From Rhizobiales bacterium 63-22 (GTDB lineage Bacteria; Pseudomonadota; Alphaproteobacteria; Rhizobiales; Rhizobiaceae), in assembly GCA_001898995.1 (NCBI GenBank), contig MKVZ01000016.1:1-64000 (forward strand): a stretch of 64,000 bases of DNA, written 5' to 3'. Positions 51,489 to 60,361 of the stretch are shown in pieces. The position numbers and the translations under genes are program-made. A model generated the notes under the pieces. It searched no databases, was not told the DNA's origin, and saw only the letters and a program-made list of their open reading frames with translations. Position 1 is the stretch's first letter; each line of letters opens with the position of its first letter.

Positions 51489-52442
51489 TTACTTCTTCAA
51501 CGTGAACGGGGCGACGAAGTCGTTCACATTGTCCTTCGTGATCAGGATGCAGTCGAAGAGCTGCTTTTCGGTAGCGGCGCCGGTCTTGCCGGTCTTGATG
51601 AAGCTGTCGGCTTCCTTGACCGCTTGCGCCGCGAAAACGGCGACCGGCTGCAGGACCGTATATTGCAGTTCACCCGCCTTGATCGCGGCCACCGCGTCGG
51701 GCGAGCCATCGAAGCCGCCGACCTTGACCTGGCTGAGCTTGCCGGCTTCCTTCAGCGCGGCGATAGCGCCCAGCGCCATCTCGTCGTTGCCGGAGATCAC
51801 GCCGATGATGTCGGGATGGGCCTGCAACAGCGACTGCATCTTCTGGTAGCCCTGCGTGCGGTCCCAGTTGGCCACTTCCTGGCCGACCTTCTTCAGGCCC
51901 GGATACTGGCTGATGACCGTCTCGTAACCGTTGGAGCGGGTGGCGGCGTTGTTGTCGGAAGGGTTGCCGAACAGTTCGACATAGTTGCCCTTGTCGCCCA
52001 CATCCGCGACCCACTGGGTCGCGCCGATGGCGGCGCCCTGCGCATTGTTGGAAACGAGCTGCGCCTTGGCGAGGCCTTCCTGATTGATCTCCGCATTGAC
52101 GAGGAAGACCGGGATTCCGGCCGCGACGGCCTTCTTCACAGCGCCGATCGAGCCATCGGCATTGGCGGGATCGAGGATGATCGCCACCGACTTGTTGGTG
52201 ATCGCGGTGTCGATCAGGGTGCTTTCGGTGTTGGTGTCGCCCTTGTTGGCGGAGACATTGGCGGTGTAGCCGAGCTTCTCCGCGGTGGCCTTGGCGACGT
52301 CGCCCTCGGTTTTCCAGTAGGGGTTGGCCGGGTCGTTGACGATGATCGAGATCAGGCCGGCGGCCGAGGCCGATGCCGTATAGCCGAAAAACGGGGTGAT
52401 GGCGATGGCGGCCATCAGCGTGCGGCGGGTCAGTTTCAACAT
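51489..52442 (-). CDS. eryG: Sugar/polyol ABC transporter, periplasmic binding protein
   Basis: A 317-residue periplasmic-binding protein of the RbsB class (Peripla_BP_4). The signal peptide is LTRRTLMAAIAITPFFGYTA. The mature N-terminus is ISIIVNDPANPYWKTEGDVA. Ligand-site segments AIILDPANADGS, VFLVNAEIN and SGNDEMALGAIAALKEAG are seen. ATG 52442 with GGGAGAG upstream is chosen. It is the last structural gene of the transporter operon, divergent from eryABCD, so erythritol is the expected ligand; the symbol is by position and homology. Confidence 0.87.
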   Translation of the reverse strand: MLKLTRRTLMAAIAITPFFGYTASASAAGLISIIVNDPANPYWKTEGDVAKATAEKLGYTANVSANKGDTNTESTLIDTAITNKSVAIILDPANADGSIGAVKKAVAAGIPVFLVNAEINQEGLAKAQLVSNNAQGAAIGATQWVADVGDKGNYVELFGNPSDNNAATRSNGYETVISQYPGLKKVGQEVANWDRTQGYQKMQSLLQAHPDIIGVISGNDEMALGAIAALKEAGKLSQVKVGGFDGSPDAVAAIKAGELQYTVLQPVAVFAAQAVKEADSFIKTGKTGAATEKQLFDCILITKDNVNDFVAPFTLKK

Positions 52443-52545
52443 ATTCTCTCTCCCTTGCTTTGCCTTGGATTGGCTTTGGTTTGCCGGATTTGGCGGTCTT
52501 TTCACGCGGGCCGCGAGCGACGCGCGGGAACGGTTTAGTGACGGA

Positions 52546-53589
52546 TCAGCCCTTCCGGGCACCTCCGCCGTACTGGATGGAGTTCAGCAGAACGGCGAGA
52601 ACGATGACGGCGCCCGTGAACACGGTCTGCCAGTAGGAGGATACGCCGACGATGACGAGGCCGTCCGACAGGAAGCCGATGACGAAGGCGCCGAGCATGG
52701 TGCCGCGCATGGTGCCGCGTCCGCCGGTCAGCGCCGCGCCGCCGATCACCACGGCGGCGATGGCCGTCAGTTCGTAGGTGAAGCCCGCCGTCGGTCCCGC
52801 GGAAGTCAACTGCGACGACAGCACCAGCCCGGCGATGGCCGCCAGCACGCCCGACAGCGTATAGACGGTGATCTTCACGCGCTTGACCGGCACGCCCGAC
52901 AGGTCGGCGGCGCGTTCGTTACCGCCGGAAGCGTAGAGCCAGCGTCCGAAGGCCGAGCGCGACAGCATCAGGCCGGTCAGGATGGCGAAGACCGCCAGCA
53001 CGATGACCGAGATCGGGATGCCCGCCAGCCGGTTGAAGCCGAGCCAGTTGAAGCCGGTGTTGCCGAGTTCGGCATGGCCGGAAAGATTGTTGTAGGTGAG
53101 GCCGTTGGTCATCAGCAGCGCCACGCCGCGCGCCACATACATGACGCCGAGCGTCGCCACGAAGGCCGGTACCTTGAACCATGCGATCAGCACGCCGTTC
53201 AGCGCGCCGACCAGCGCCCCCAGCACGCAGGTCAGCACCACCACGGCCCAGACCGGCAGGTAGAGGATCACGCCGAGCGGCTGGAGCACGATGCCCTGCA
53301 TCATCGCGCCGGCCACCACGCCGGCCAGCGCCAGAATGGAGCCGACCGACAGGTCGATGCCTCCGTTCAGGATCACCAGCAGCATACCGATGGCGAGCAG
53401 GCCGTAAATGGCCACATGGCTTGCCATGGTCAGGAAGTTGGGAATGGTGAAATAGTTCGGCGACAGGAAAGAAAAGACCGCGATGATGATGATCAGCGCG
53501 AAGAAGGCGCGGCCTTCCAGCAAGATCTTCACGAGGCTCCAGCCGCCGGTCTTGGCGGCGGGCTTTCGGACGTCGTTGCTAACCGACAT
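52546..53589 (-). CDS. eryF: Sugar/polyol ABC transporter permease
   Basis: A 347-residue RbsC-class permease (BPD_transp_2) with about nine to ten helices. Typical segments are GGIDLSVGSILALAGVVAGA, SGGNERAADLSGVPV and IGGAALTGGRGTMRGTMLG. It forms the channel with the ATPase and binding protein of the same operon. It is separated from the ATPase gene by 26 bases. Confidence 0.9.
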   Translation of the reverse strand: MSVSNDVRKPAAKTGGWSLVKILLEGRAFFALIIIIAVFSFLSPNYFTIPNFLTMASHVAIYGLLAIGMLLVILNGGIDLSVGSILALAGVVAGAMMQGIVLQPLGVILYLPVWAVVVLTCVLGALVGALNGVLIAWFKVPAFVATLGVMYVARGVALLMTNGLTYNNLSGHAELGNTGFNWLGFNRLAGIPISVIVLAVFAILTGLMLSRSAFGRWLYASGGNERAADLSGVPVKRVKITVYTLSGVLAAIAGLVLSSQLTSAGPTAGFTYELTAIAAVVIGGAALTGGRGTMRGTMLGAFVIGFLSDGLVIVGVSSYWQTVFTGAVIVLAVLLNSIQYGGGARKG

Positions 53590-53615
53590 TGGGTTGGCTC
53601 CCTAAACTCTGGTCA

Positions 53616-55163
53616 TCAGGCCGCCACGGACTCGCCGGAGGCGGCCATGATCTTTTCCTTGCTGACGGTGGAATCGAATTCGGCCGAGATGCGGCCCTTG
53701 CTCATCACGATGATCCGATGGGCGACCGACAGGCACTCGCCGACTTCGGAGGTCGAATAGATCACGGCCAGCCCTTCCTTCGCGCCCTCGGCCAGCAGGC
53801 GGAACACTTCCGCCTTGGCGCCGATGTCGATGCCGCGCGAAGGCTCGTCCAGCAGGATGACCTTCGGATGGGTGGCCAGCATCTTGCCGATCACCACCTT
53901 CTGCTGGTTGCCGCCCGAAAGCGAGCCGATGGGCGCGCCGCCGCCGGAGGTCTTGACCGTGACGCGGTGGATGGTCTCTTCGATCAGTTTCTGCTCGGCC
54001 CTCGTCTGGGTGAAAAGGCCCTTGGTGAAATTGCGGATCGAGGCGAGCGACAGGTTCTGCCCGACGCTCATGGTCTGCACGAGGCCGTCGCGCTGACGAT
54101 CCTCCGGCACCAGCGCCAGCCCGCGCGCGATGCGCTCGGCGATGGTCAGCCCCGACACCTCGCGGCCTTCCAGCACGATCTCGCCGCTGGAGGCGTGCAG
54201 GCGTCCGGCGACCGTTTCCAGAAGCTCCGTGCGGCCGGCCCCCATCAATCCGTAGATGCAGACGATCTCGCCCGCGCGCACGTCGAGAGACAGGTTGTCC
54301 ACGACCTTGTAGCCCGCGCCCTTGGGGTCGGGGACGGTGAGCTGCCTGATCGACAGCGCCACCTCGCCGAACCGGCTCGCTGGCGGGCTGCCGAGATCGT
54401 AGTTCTCGCCCACCATGTTGCGGACGATCCATTCGAGGTCGATCTCGGAGCGCGGCGCATAGGCCGTCATGGTGCCGTCGCGCAGCACCACCGCATGATC
54501 GGTGATCTGCAACGCCTCTTCCAGATGGTGCGAGATATAGACGATGCTGACGCCTTTGGCCGTCAGGTCGCGGATCACCTTGAACAGCACCTCCACTTCG
54601 GTGGCGGAAAGCGCGCTGGTCGGCTCGTCCATGATGAGGATGCGGCTATGGACCGAAAGCGCGCGCGCGATTTCCACGATCTGCTGCTGGCCGAGGCGCA
54701 GTTCCTCCACCGGCGTCAGCGGATCGATGGTTTCCTCCAGCTCCGACATGAGTTCGTGGACGCGGGCTTCCTCGGCGGCGAAATCAACGCCCGTCGGTCC
54801 CATGATCTCGCGGCCCATGAAGATATTGTCACGCACCGACAGGTTGGGCGCGAGGCTCAGTTCCTGATGGATGATGGAGATGCCGTGGTCGCGCGCGGCG
54901 GTCGAGTTCTCGAAAACGACGGGCTGGCCGTCGAGGATAATCTCGCCGCTGGTCGGCTGGATGACGCCCGACAGTACTTTCATCAGCGTGGACTTGCCCG
55001 CGCCGTTCTCGCCGAAGAGCGTCGTCACCTGGCCGCGATAAATGTCGAAATTCACGCCCTTGAGCGCGTGGATGCTGCCATAGGACTTGGCCACGTTGCG
55101 GGCGGCGAGAACCACCTCGCGCGTGTCGGGCCGGGCCTGGGGGATTTCGTCGCCTTCGATCAT
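53616..55163 (-). CDS. eryE: Sugar/polyol ABC transporter ATPase (two-cassette type)
   Basis: A 515-residue RbsA-like protein with two nucleotide-binding domains. The first has Walker A FGENGAGKSTLMKVLSG and signature LRLGQQQIVEIARA. The second has a degenerate Walker A (YGLMGAGRTELLETV) but a full signature LSGGNQQKVVIGKML and Walker B VILLDEPSRGIDIGAK. One active and one degenerate site is normal in this class. The start overlaps the stop of the DUF2291 gene (ATGA). Confidence 0.92.
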   Translation of the reverse strand: MIEGDEIPQARPDTREVVLAARNVAKSYGSIHALKGVNFDIYRGQVTTLFGENGAGKSTLMKVLSGVIQPTSGEIILDGQPVVFENSTAARDHGISIIHQELSLAPNLSVRDNIFMGREIMGPTGVDFAAEEARVHELMSELEETIDPLTPVEELRLGQQQIVEIARALSVHSRILIMDEPTSALSATEVEVLFKVIRDLTAKGVSIVYISHHLEEALQITDHAVVLRDGTMTAYAPRSEIDLEWIVRNMVGENYDLGSPPASRFGEVALSIRQLTVPDPKGAGYKVVDNLSLDVRAGEIVCIYGLMGAGRTELLETVAGRLHASSGEIVLEGREVSGLTIAERIARGLALVPEDRQRDGLVQTMSVGQNLSLASIRNFTKGLFTQTRAEQKLIEETIHRVTVKTSGGGAPIGSLSGGNQQKVVIGKMLATHPKVILLDEPSRGIDIGAKAEVFRLLAEGAKEGLAVIYSTSEVGECLSVAHRIIVMSKGRISAEFDSTVSKEKIMAASGESVAA

Positions 55164-55816
55164 TTCACCACCACCTTGACCGGCGTGATCAGCCAGTTCT
55201 TGGGATTGATGAGGGTGAAGGCGCCGGTGACTTCCAGCGTCTTGCCGGTGAGATTGGTATTGTCGATCCCGCTCAGTACCGCCTTCTTCATGGCGCGGTT
55301 GATGCCCGAGCCGGCATTCTGGTATTCGATCTGGTTCTTGAACTGGGAGAAGGTGACCTGACCGGTCGCGTCGCGCAGGTCGGTGCCGTTGATGGCGGGG
55401 CCGGTCTGGACGCGTACCGTGATCTCCGGCGGCAGGCCGTCGACCTTCAGCGTATAGACGCCCATCTTGCCTTCGCCCGCAATACCGCTCACCTTCACGG
55501 GGACGACCGCGCCCACGGTGGCGGGGGTGCCGTATTTCTTGGCGGCGGCAGTCTTGTCGGCCAGCACGGCCGGCCCGAGCGTCTGCGCGTCCACCGCTTT
55601 CGATTCGACGAATTGCTGGACGATCGGGAACTCCTTCGCGCCGAAGGCGTCGGGCTCGAAGACCTGCTGGCGCACATCCTCCTTGGAGCCGATGCGGACG
55701 ACGGTCGTATCGGCGGCGATCCCGGCGATCACGATCACCGCCAGCACCGCGGAGATCAACAATCCGCGCCGCGGTGTCGCCGGCGCTTTCGGGGCAGGGG
55801 CGGAACTCTGGCTCAT
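55160..55816 (-). CDS. DUF2291-family envelope protein of the transporter operon
   Basis: A 218-residue protein. An N-terminal membrane anchor (GLLISAVLAVIVIAGIAADT) precedes a periplasmic domain (VRIGSKEDVRQQVFEPDAFG, YTLKVDGLPPEITVRVQTGP, VTFSQFKNQIEYQNAGSGIN) matching DUF2291. Such proteins are regularly the first gene of RbsABC-type polyol transporter operons in rhizobia, but their role is unknown. No lipobox Cys is seen at the anchor, so it is anchored by a helix. First gene of the operon, translationally coupled to the ATPase. Confidence 0.85.
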   Translation of the reverse strand: MSQSSAPAPKAPATPRRGLLISAVLAVIVIAGIAADTTVVRIGSKEDVRQQVFEPDAFGAKEFPIVQQFVESKAVDAQTLGPAVLADKTAAAKKYGTPATVGAVVPVKVSGIAGEGKMGVYTLKVDGLPPEITVRVQTGPAINGTDLRDATGQVTFSQFKNQIEYQNAGSGINRAMKKAVLSGIDNTNLTGKTLEVTGAFTLINPKNWLITPVKVVVK

Positions 55817-56313
55817 ATGTCTGGCCTCATCATGCGGGAAGGAATGATTATTGTGTTATAATAGTGTTATGTTTCAGATCAAGCGGAACAGGTTGCACGC
55901 CTGCGTGATCGCCGGATACGGCAAGATCGCGCGCGATGACGCAGGGATGCGCGCATCGCCGCCTTTCGGACGGCAAGCATGCTGTTTTCCGGCAATATGA
56001 ATGAAACTTTCGACATGCTGGCGGCCTCCCGTCCGTCAATCCTGCCGCTGAACTGGTTTTCCAGCGCTTTGTGCCTGCGCGATACGGCGCCGCACGTCAA
56101 TCATTGAAACCACTGTATATGAAAAAAATTACGCCGTCAGCAAAAAAATTCATTCCCTATGAGATAACTATGCTATAGAAATGACACGACGGATCGCGAG
56201 ATGCAGGGGGAGGAGGATGTCCATGGATACCGCGAGACCCTGGGGATTGGACGGCCGTGTGTTATTCCGGGCGCGGCGGCAGCGATTCCATGCCCTTCCG
56301 CGCGGAGGCTGCC
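55817..56313. promoter_or_regulatory. Divergent control region between the transporter and eryABCD operons
   Basis: This ~500-base region holds both promoters. On the minus strand TTGATC, 16 bases, then TATAAC is a plausible sigma-70 promoter for the transporter. Two ATAACA direct repeats 11 bases apart overlap its -10 region (55854-55870 on the plus strand reads TGTTATAATAGTGTTAT). Towards eryA the sequence becomes AT-rich (56105-56175) and is followed by a strong Shine-Dalgarno and a short leader ORF. Regulator binding is inferred. Confidence 0.5.
55854..55870. promoter_or_regulatory. Candidate operator: TGTTAT direct repeat
   Basis: TGTTATAATAGTGTTAT contains two TGTTAT copies one helical turn apart, overlapping the predicted -10 of the transporter promoter. 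It is a candidate site for EryD or a DeoR protein. Confidence 0.45.
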
Positions 56314-56327
56314 ATGGCCGGCGCTGA
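56223..56327 (+). CDS. Leader ORF overlapping the eryA start
   Basis: ATG 56223 has AGGAGG six bases upstream, the best ribosome binding site in the region. It opens a 34-codon frame (MDTARPWGLDGRVLFRARR..., Arg-rich) that ends at TGA 56325, fourteen bases inside eryA in another frame. It could couple translation to eryA or act as a regulatory leader peptide. It may also be chance. Confidence 0.4.
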   Translation: MDTARPWGLDGRVLFRARRQRFHALPRGGCHGRR

Positions 56328-57894
56328 TATACTAATCGGTATCGATGCGGGAACCTCGGTGATAAAGGCCGTGGCCTTCGATCTCGCCGGGGATCAGCTT
56401 GCCTCCGCCGCCGTTCCCAACCGTTATACGTCGAAAGGCGATGGCGCGGTGACGCAGCCGCTCGGTCAGACATGGACCGACTGCGCGAAGGCGCTGCGCG
56501 CGCTCGGCGAGAAGATTCCGGGCCTTGCCAGTCGCACCGCCGCGCTCGCCGTGACGGGGCAGGGCGACGGCACATGGCTGGTCGGCGGGGACAATGCGCC
56601 GGTCGGCGATGCATGGCTCTGGCTCGACGCACGCGCCGCGCCGACGGTGCGCGAACTTGCGGCGGGGCCGGCCAACCGCGCCCGCTTCGAGGCCACGGGC
56701 ACCGGCCTCAATACCTGCCAGCAAGGCAGTCAGATGGCCCATATGCAGGCGCATCACCCGGAGTTGCTGGACGCAGCCGAGGCGGCGCTGCATTGCAAGG
56801 ACTGGCTCTATCTGAACCTCACCGGCGTGCGCGCCACCGATCCTTCCGAGGCGAGCTTCACCTTCGGCAATTTCCGTAACCGCCAGTATGACGACACGGT
56901 GATCGCCGCGCTCGGTCTGGAAAGCCGCCGCGACCTGCTGCCGCCGATCGTGGACGGAACCATGACCACGCATCCGCTGACCGAGGCCGCGGCCGCCGCG
57001 ACGGGTCTCAAGGCGGGAACCCCCGTCAGCCTCGGCTATGTGGATATGGTGATGACGGCGCTCGGCGCCGGGGTCTATGGCGGCGCGGCATGTGACGCGG
57101 CGTGCTCGACGGTGGGTTCGACCGGCGTGCATATGCGTGCCGTGCGCTGGCAGGACGTGCATCTGAACGCCGAAGGCACGGGCTATGTCATCTGCCTGCC
57201 GGTGCCGGGCATCGTCACGCAGGTGCAGACCAACATGGCCGCCACGCTCAATATCGACTGGGTGCTGGCGCTGGCCGCCGATATCCTGCGCGGTTTCGGG
57301 CAGAAGGTGGAGCAGCGCGATCTCGTCGCGCATCTCGACGGCTGGATCGCCGCCAGCGCGCCGGGACAGATCGTCTACATGCCCTATATTTCCGAAGCGG
57401 GCGAACGCGGTCCTTTCGTCAACGCGGATGCGCGCGCCGGCTTTACCGGTCTTTCGCTCAATCACACCTATGCGGATGTGGTGCGCGCGGTGGCGGAGGG
57501 CCTCGGCCACGCCATGCGCGACTGTTACGCCGCGATGGGCAGGCTTCCGGGCGAGTTGCGCCTCACGGGCGGGGCCGCCCGCTCTGCGCGGCTGCGCGGA
57601 ATATTGTCGGCGTCGGTGCGCGCGCCGGTCCGTGTCTCGTCGCGCGATGAGGCGGGTGCGGCCGGCGCTGCCATGATGGCCGCCGTCGCCAACGGCATCT
57701 ATCCCGACATGAATGCCTGTATCGGCCAGTGGGTGACGCCGCTTCTGGGCGAAGCCGAGCAGCCCGACCCGGAACTGGCCGCGGCCTACGACCATATTTT
57801 CCCCGCCTTCACGGCCGCGCGCCGGGGTCTCGTTCCCGCGTGGGAAGCCCTTGCCGCCGCGCGCCATGCCAGAGGAGTTTCCCATGACGACTGA
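56314..57894 (+). CDS. eryA: Erythritol kinase
   Basis: A 526-residue FGGY kinase phosphorylating erythritol to L-erythritol-4-phosphate. Features are the phosphate loop LIGIDAGTSVIKAVAFDLAG, AVTGQGDGTWLV, LNTCQQGSQMAHMQ, LHCKDWLYLNLTG, and the C-terminal LTGGAARSARLRGILSA and ATP-site DEAGAAGAAMMA. ATG 56314 with GGAGG upstream is chosen; the frame is open to 56257. It overlaps eryB by 11 bases. First gene of the catabolic operon, opposite the transporter. The sequence follows Brucella EryA in order of motifs. Confidence 0.92.
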   Translation: MAGADILIGIDAGTSVIKAVAFDLAGDQLASAAVPNRYTSKGDGAVTQPLGQTWTDCAKALRALGEKIPGLASRTAALAVTGQGDGTWLVGGDNAPVGDAWLWLDARAAPTVRELAAGPANRARFEATGTGLNTCQQGSQMAHMQAHHPELLDAAEAALHCKDWLYLNLTGVRATDPSEASFTFGNFRNRQYDDTVIAALGLESRRDLLPPIVDGTMTTHPLTEAAAAATGLKAGTPVSLGYVDMVMTALGAGVYGGAACDAACSTVGSTGVHMRAVRWQDVHLNAEGTGYVICLPVPGIVTQVQTNMAATLNIDWVLALAADILRGFGQKVEQRDLVAHLDGWIAASAPGQIVYMPYISEAGERGPFVNADARAGFTGLSLNHTYADVVRAVAEGLGHAMRDCYAAMGRLPGELRLTGGAARSARLRGILSASVRAPVRVSSRDEAGAAGAAMMAAVANGIYPDMNACIGQWVTPLLGEAEQPDPELAAAYDHIFPAFTAARRGLVPAWEALAAARHARGVSHDD

Positions 57895-59413
57895 AACCGG
57901 CCCAACTGAAACAGGAATGGTCGATCTGTTCGTGATCGGCGGCGGCATCAACGGCGCGGGCATCGCGCGCGATGCCGCCGGGCGCGGCCTTTCGGTGGTG
58001 CTGTGCGAGAAGGACGATCTTGCGCAGGGCACTTCGTCGCGCTCCGGCAAACTGGTGCATGGCGGGCTGCGATATCTCGAATATTATGAATTCCGGCTGG
58101 TACGCGAGGCGCTGATCGAGCGCGAGGTGCTGCTGAAGGCGGCGCCGCACATCATCTGGCCGATGCGTTTCGTGTTGCCGCACAGCCCGCAGGACCGCCC
58201 GGCGTGGCTGGTCCGGCTCGGCCTGTTTCTCTACGACCATCTCGGCGGCCGCAAAAAACTGCCTGGCACCCGCACGCTGGACCTCAGCCGTGACCCGGAG
58301 GGAACGCCGCTTCTCGACCAGTATACGAAAGGCTTCGAATATTCCGACTGCTGGGTGGACGACGCGCGGCTGGTGGCGCTGAACGCGCTGGGTGCTGCGG
58401 AAAAGGGCGCGCTCGTCCTCACCCGCACGCCCGCCGTCTCGGCGCGGCGCGAGAACGGCGGCTGGACGGTGGAGACGAAGAACCGCAAAACGGGCGAGAC
58501 CCGCACCTTCCGCGCCCGCTGTCTCGTCAATTGCGCCGGACCTTGGGTGTCGGACGTCATCGCCAATGTCGCCCGTTCCAACTCCTCGCGCCATGTGCGG
58601 CTGGTCAAGGGCAGCCATATCATCGTGCCGAAATGGTGGACGGGCGCCAATGCCTACCTGGTGCAGAACCACGACAAGCGCGTGATCTTCATCAACCCCT
58701 ACGAGGGCGACATGGCGCTGATCGGCACCACCGACATTCCATGGGAAGGCCGCGCGGAGGATGTGGAGATCGCCGAAAGCGAGATCGAATATCTGCTCGC
58801 CGTGGTGAACCGCTATTTCAAGGAAAAGCTGCGCCGCTCGGACGTGCTGTTCAGCTATTCCGGCGTGCGTCCGCTTTTCGACGATGGCAAGGGCAATCCT
58901 TCTGCGGTAACGCGCGACTACGTGTTCGATCTGGACGAGACCGGCGGTGCGCCGCTGATGAACGTGTTCGGCGGCAAGATCACCACCTTCCGCGAACTCG
59001 CCGAACGGGGCATGCACCGGCTGGCGCATGTCTTCCCGCAGATGGGGCCGGACTGGACCGCAAACGCTCCGCTGCCCGGCGGCGAGATCGCCAATGCCGA
59101 TTACGAGACCTTCGCCAACAGCCTGCGCGACGCATGGCCGTGGATGCCGCGCGGGCTGGTGCAGCATTATGGCCGCCTCTACGGCGCACGCGCGAAGGAC
59201 GTGGTGGGTGCCGCGACCGGCGTGGACGGTCTCGGTCGCCATTTCGGCGGCAATCTCTACGAGGCGGAAGTGCGCTATCTGGTCGAAAAGGAATGGGCCC
59301 GGTCCGCGGCCGACATTCTTTACCGCCGCACCAAGCATTATCTGCACCTGAGCGAGACGGAACGCGCCGCCTTCGCCCAATGGTTCGACCAAACCCGCCT
59401 TGCCGCCGCCTGA
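57884..59413 (+). CDS. eryB: Erythritol-phosphate dehydrogenase
   Basis: A 509-residue FAD enzyme of the GlpD family. FAD motif VIGGGINGAGIARDAAGRG, GTSSRSGKLVHGGLRYLEYY and FGGKITTFRELAERG are seen. It oxidises L-erythritol-4-phosphate to the 3-tetrulose-4-phosphate in the established Brucella pathway. ATG 57884 has AGAGGAG upstream. It overlaps eryA by 11 bases, so expression is coupled. Compare the paralogue at 46356, which is longer and carries a distinct C-terminal region. Confidence 0.92.
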   Translation: MTTETGPTETGMVDLFVIGGGINGAGIARDAAGRGLSVVLCEKDDLAQGTSSRSGKLVHGGLRYLEYYEFRLVREALIEREVLLKAAPHIIWPMRFVLPHSPQDRPAWLVRLGLFLYDHLGGRKKLPGTRTLDLSRDPEGTPLLDQYTKGFEYSDCWVDDARLVALNALGAAEKGALVLTRTPAVSARRENGGWTVETKNRKTGETRTFRARCLVNCAGPWVSDVIANVARSNSSRHVRLVKGSHIIVPKWWTGANAYLVQNHDKRVIFINPYEGDMALIGTTDIPWEGRAEDVEIAESEIEYLLAVVNRYFKEKLRRSDVLFSYSGVRPLFDDGKGNPSAVTRDYVFDLDETGGAPLMNVFGGKITTFRELAERGMHRLAHVFPQMGPDWTANAPLPGGEIANADYETFANSLRDAWPWMPRGLVQHYGRLYGARAKDVVGAATGVDGLGRHFGGNLYEAEVRYLVEKEWARSAADILYRRTKHYLHLSETERAAFAQWFDQTRLAAA

Positions 59414-59422
59414 GGTACTGTC

Positions 59423-60355
59423 ATGCCGCTGACGCTTTCGCTCAATACAAACCCGCTGGTGAACCGTTTCGCCGAACCGGACGACCTGATCGACACGGTG
59501 GCACGCGAGCTGAAGCTCCGCGACCTGCAACTGACGCATGAATTCATCAATCCCTCGTGGCCGGCCCCGGTGATCCGCCGCCTGACGCGGCAGATGACGG
59601 CGGCGCTGCGGCGTACCGGCGTGCGCGTGACCAGCGGCATGACCGGTCCCTATGGCCGGCTCAACCATTTCGGTCATCCCGACCGCGATGTGCGGCGCTA
59701 TTACATGGACTGGTTCAAGACCTTCGCCGACATCACCGCCGATCTCGGCGGCGTGTCGGTCGGCACGCAGTTCGCCATCTTCACTTATAAGGATTATGAC
59801 GATCCGGCCCGCCGCGAGGAGTTGATCGGGATCGCCATCGACTGCTGGGCGGAAGTGGCTGAACACGCAAAGGCCGCCGGCCTGAAATATGTGTTCTGGG
59901 AGCCGATGAGCATCGGGCGCGAATTCGGCGAGACCATCGCCGCCTGTATGAAGCTGCAAGACCGGCTGACCGCCGCCGATATGGCGGTGCCCATGTGGAT
60001 GATGGCCGATATCGACCATGGCGACGTGACCAGCGCCAACCCGGACGATTACGATCCCTATGCGTGGGCGCGCGCCGTGCCGAAGGTCTCGCCCATCATT
60101 CATATCAAGCAGAGCCTGATGGACAAGGGCGGGCATCGTCCCTTTACCGCCGCGTTCAACGCCAAGGGCCGCATCCAGCCCGAGCCGCTGCTCGCCGCCT
60201 TCGCCGCGGGCGGAGCGAAGGACAATGAAATCTGCCTCGAACTTTCCTTCAAGGAGCGCGAGCCGAACGACCGTGAGGTCATTCCCCAGATCGCGGAAAG
60301 CATTGCCTTCTGGGCGCCGCATATCGATACGGGCGTTCAGGATCTGAACATCTAG
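59423..60355 (+). CDS. eryC: Tetrulose-4-phosphate racemase/epimerase
   Basis: A 310-residue TIM-barrel protein of the xylose isomerase-like type that converts L- to D-3-tetrulose-4-phosphate in erythritol use (Barbier et al. described this for Brucella). Metal-ligand-like segments are YVFWEPMSIGREFGE, MADIDHGDVTSA, PIIHIKQSL and ICLELSFKEREPNDR. It is ten bases after eryB and seven before eryD. Length equals known EryC. Confidence 0.92.
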   Translation: MPLTLSLNTNPLVNRFAEPDDLIDTVARELKLRDLQLTHEFINPSWPAPVIRRLTRQMTAALRRTGVRVTSGMTGPYGRLNHFGHPDRDVRRYYMDWFKTFADITADLGGVSVGTQFAIFTYKDYDDPARREELIGIAIDCWAEVAEHAKAAGLKYVFWEPMSIGREFGETIAACMKLQDRLTAADMAVPMWMMADIDHGDVTSANPDDYDPYAWARAVPKVSPIIHIKQSLMDKGGHRPFTAAFNAKGRIQPEPLLAAFAAGGAKDNEICLELSFKEREPNDREVIPQIAESIAFWAPHIDTGVQDLNI

Positions 60356-60361
60356 GTTATT

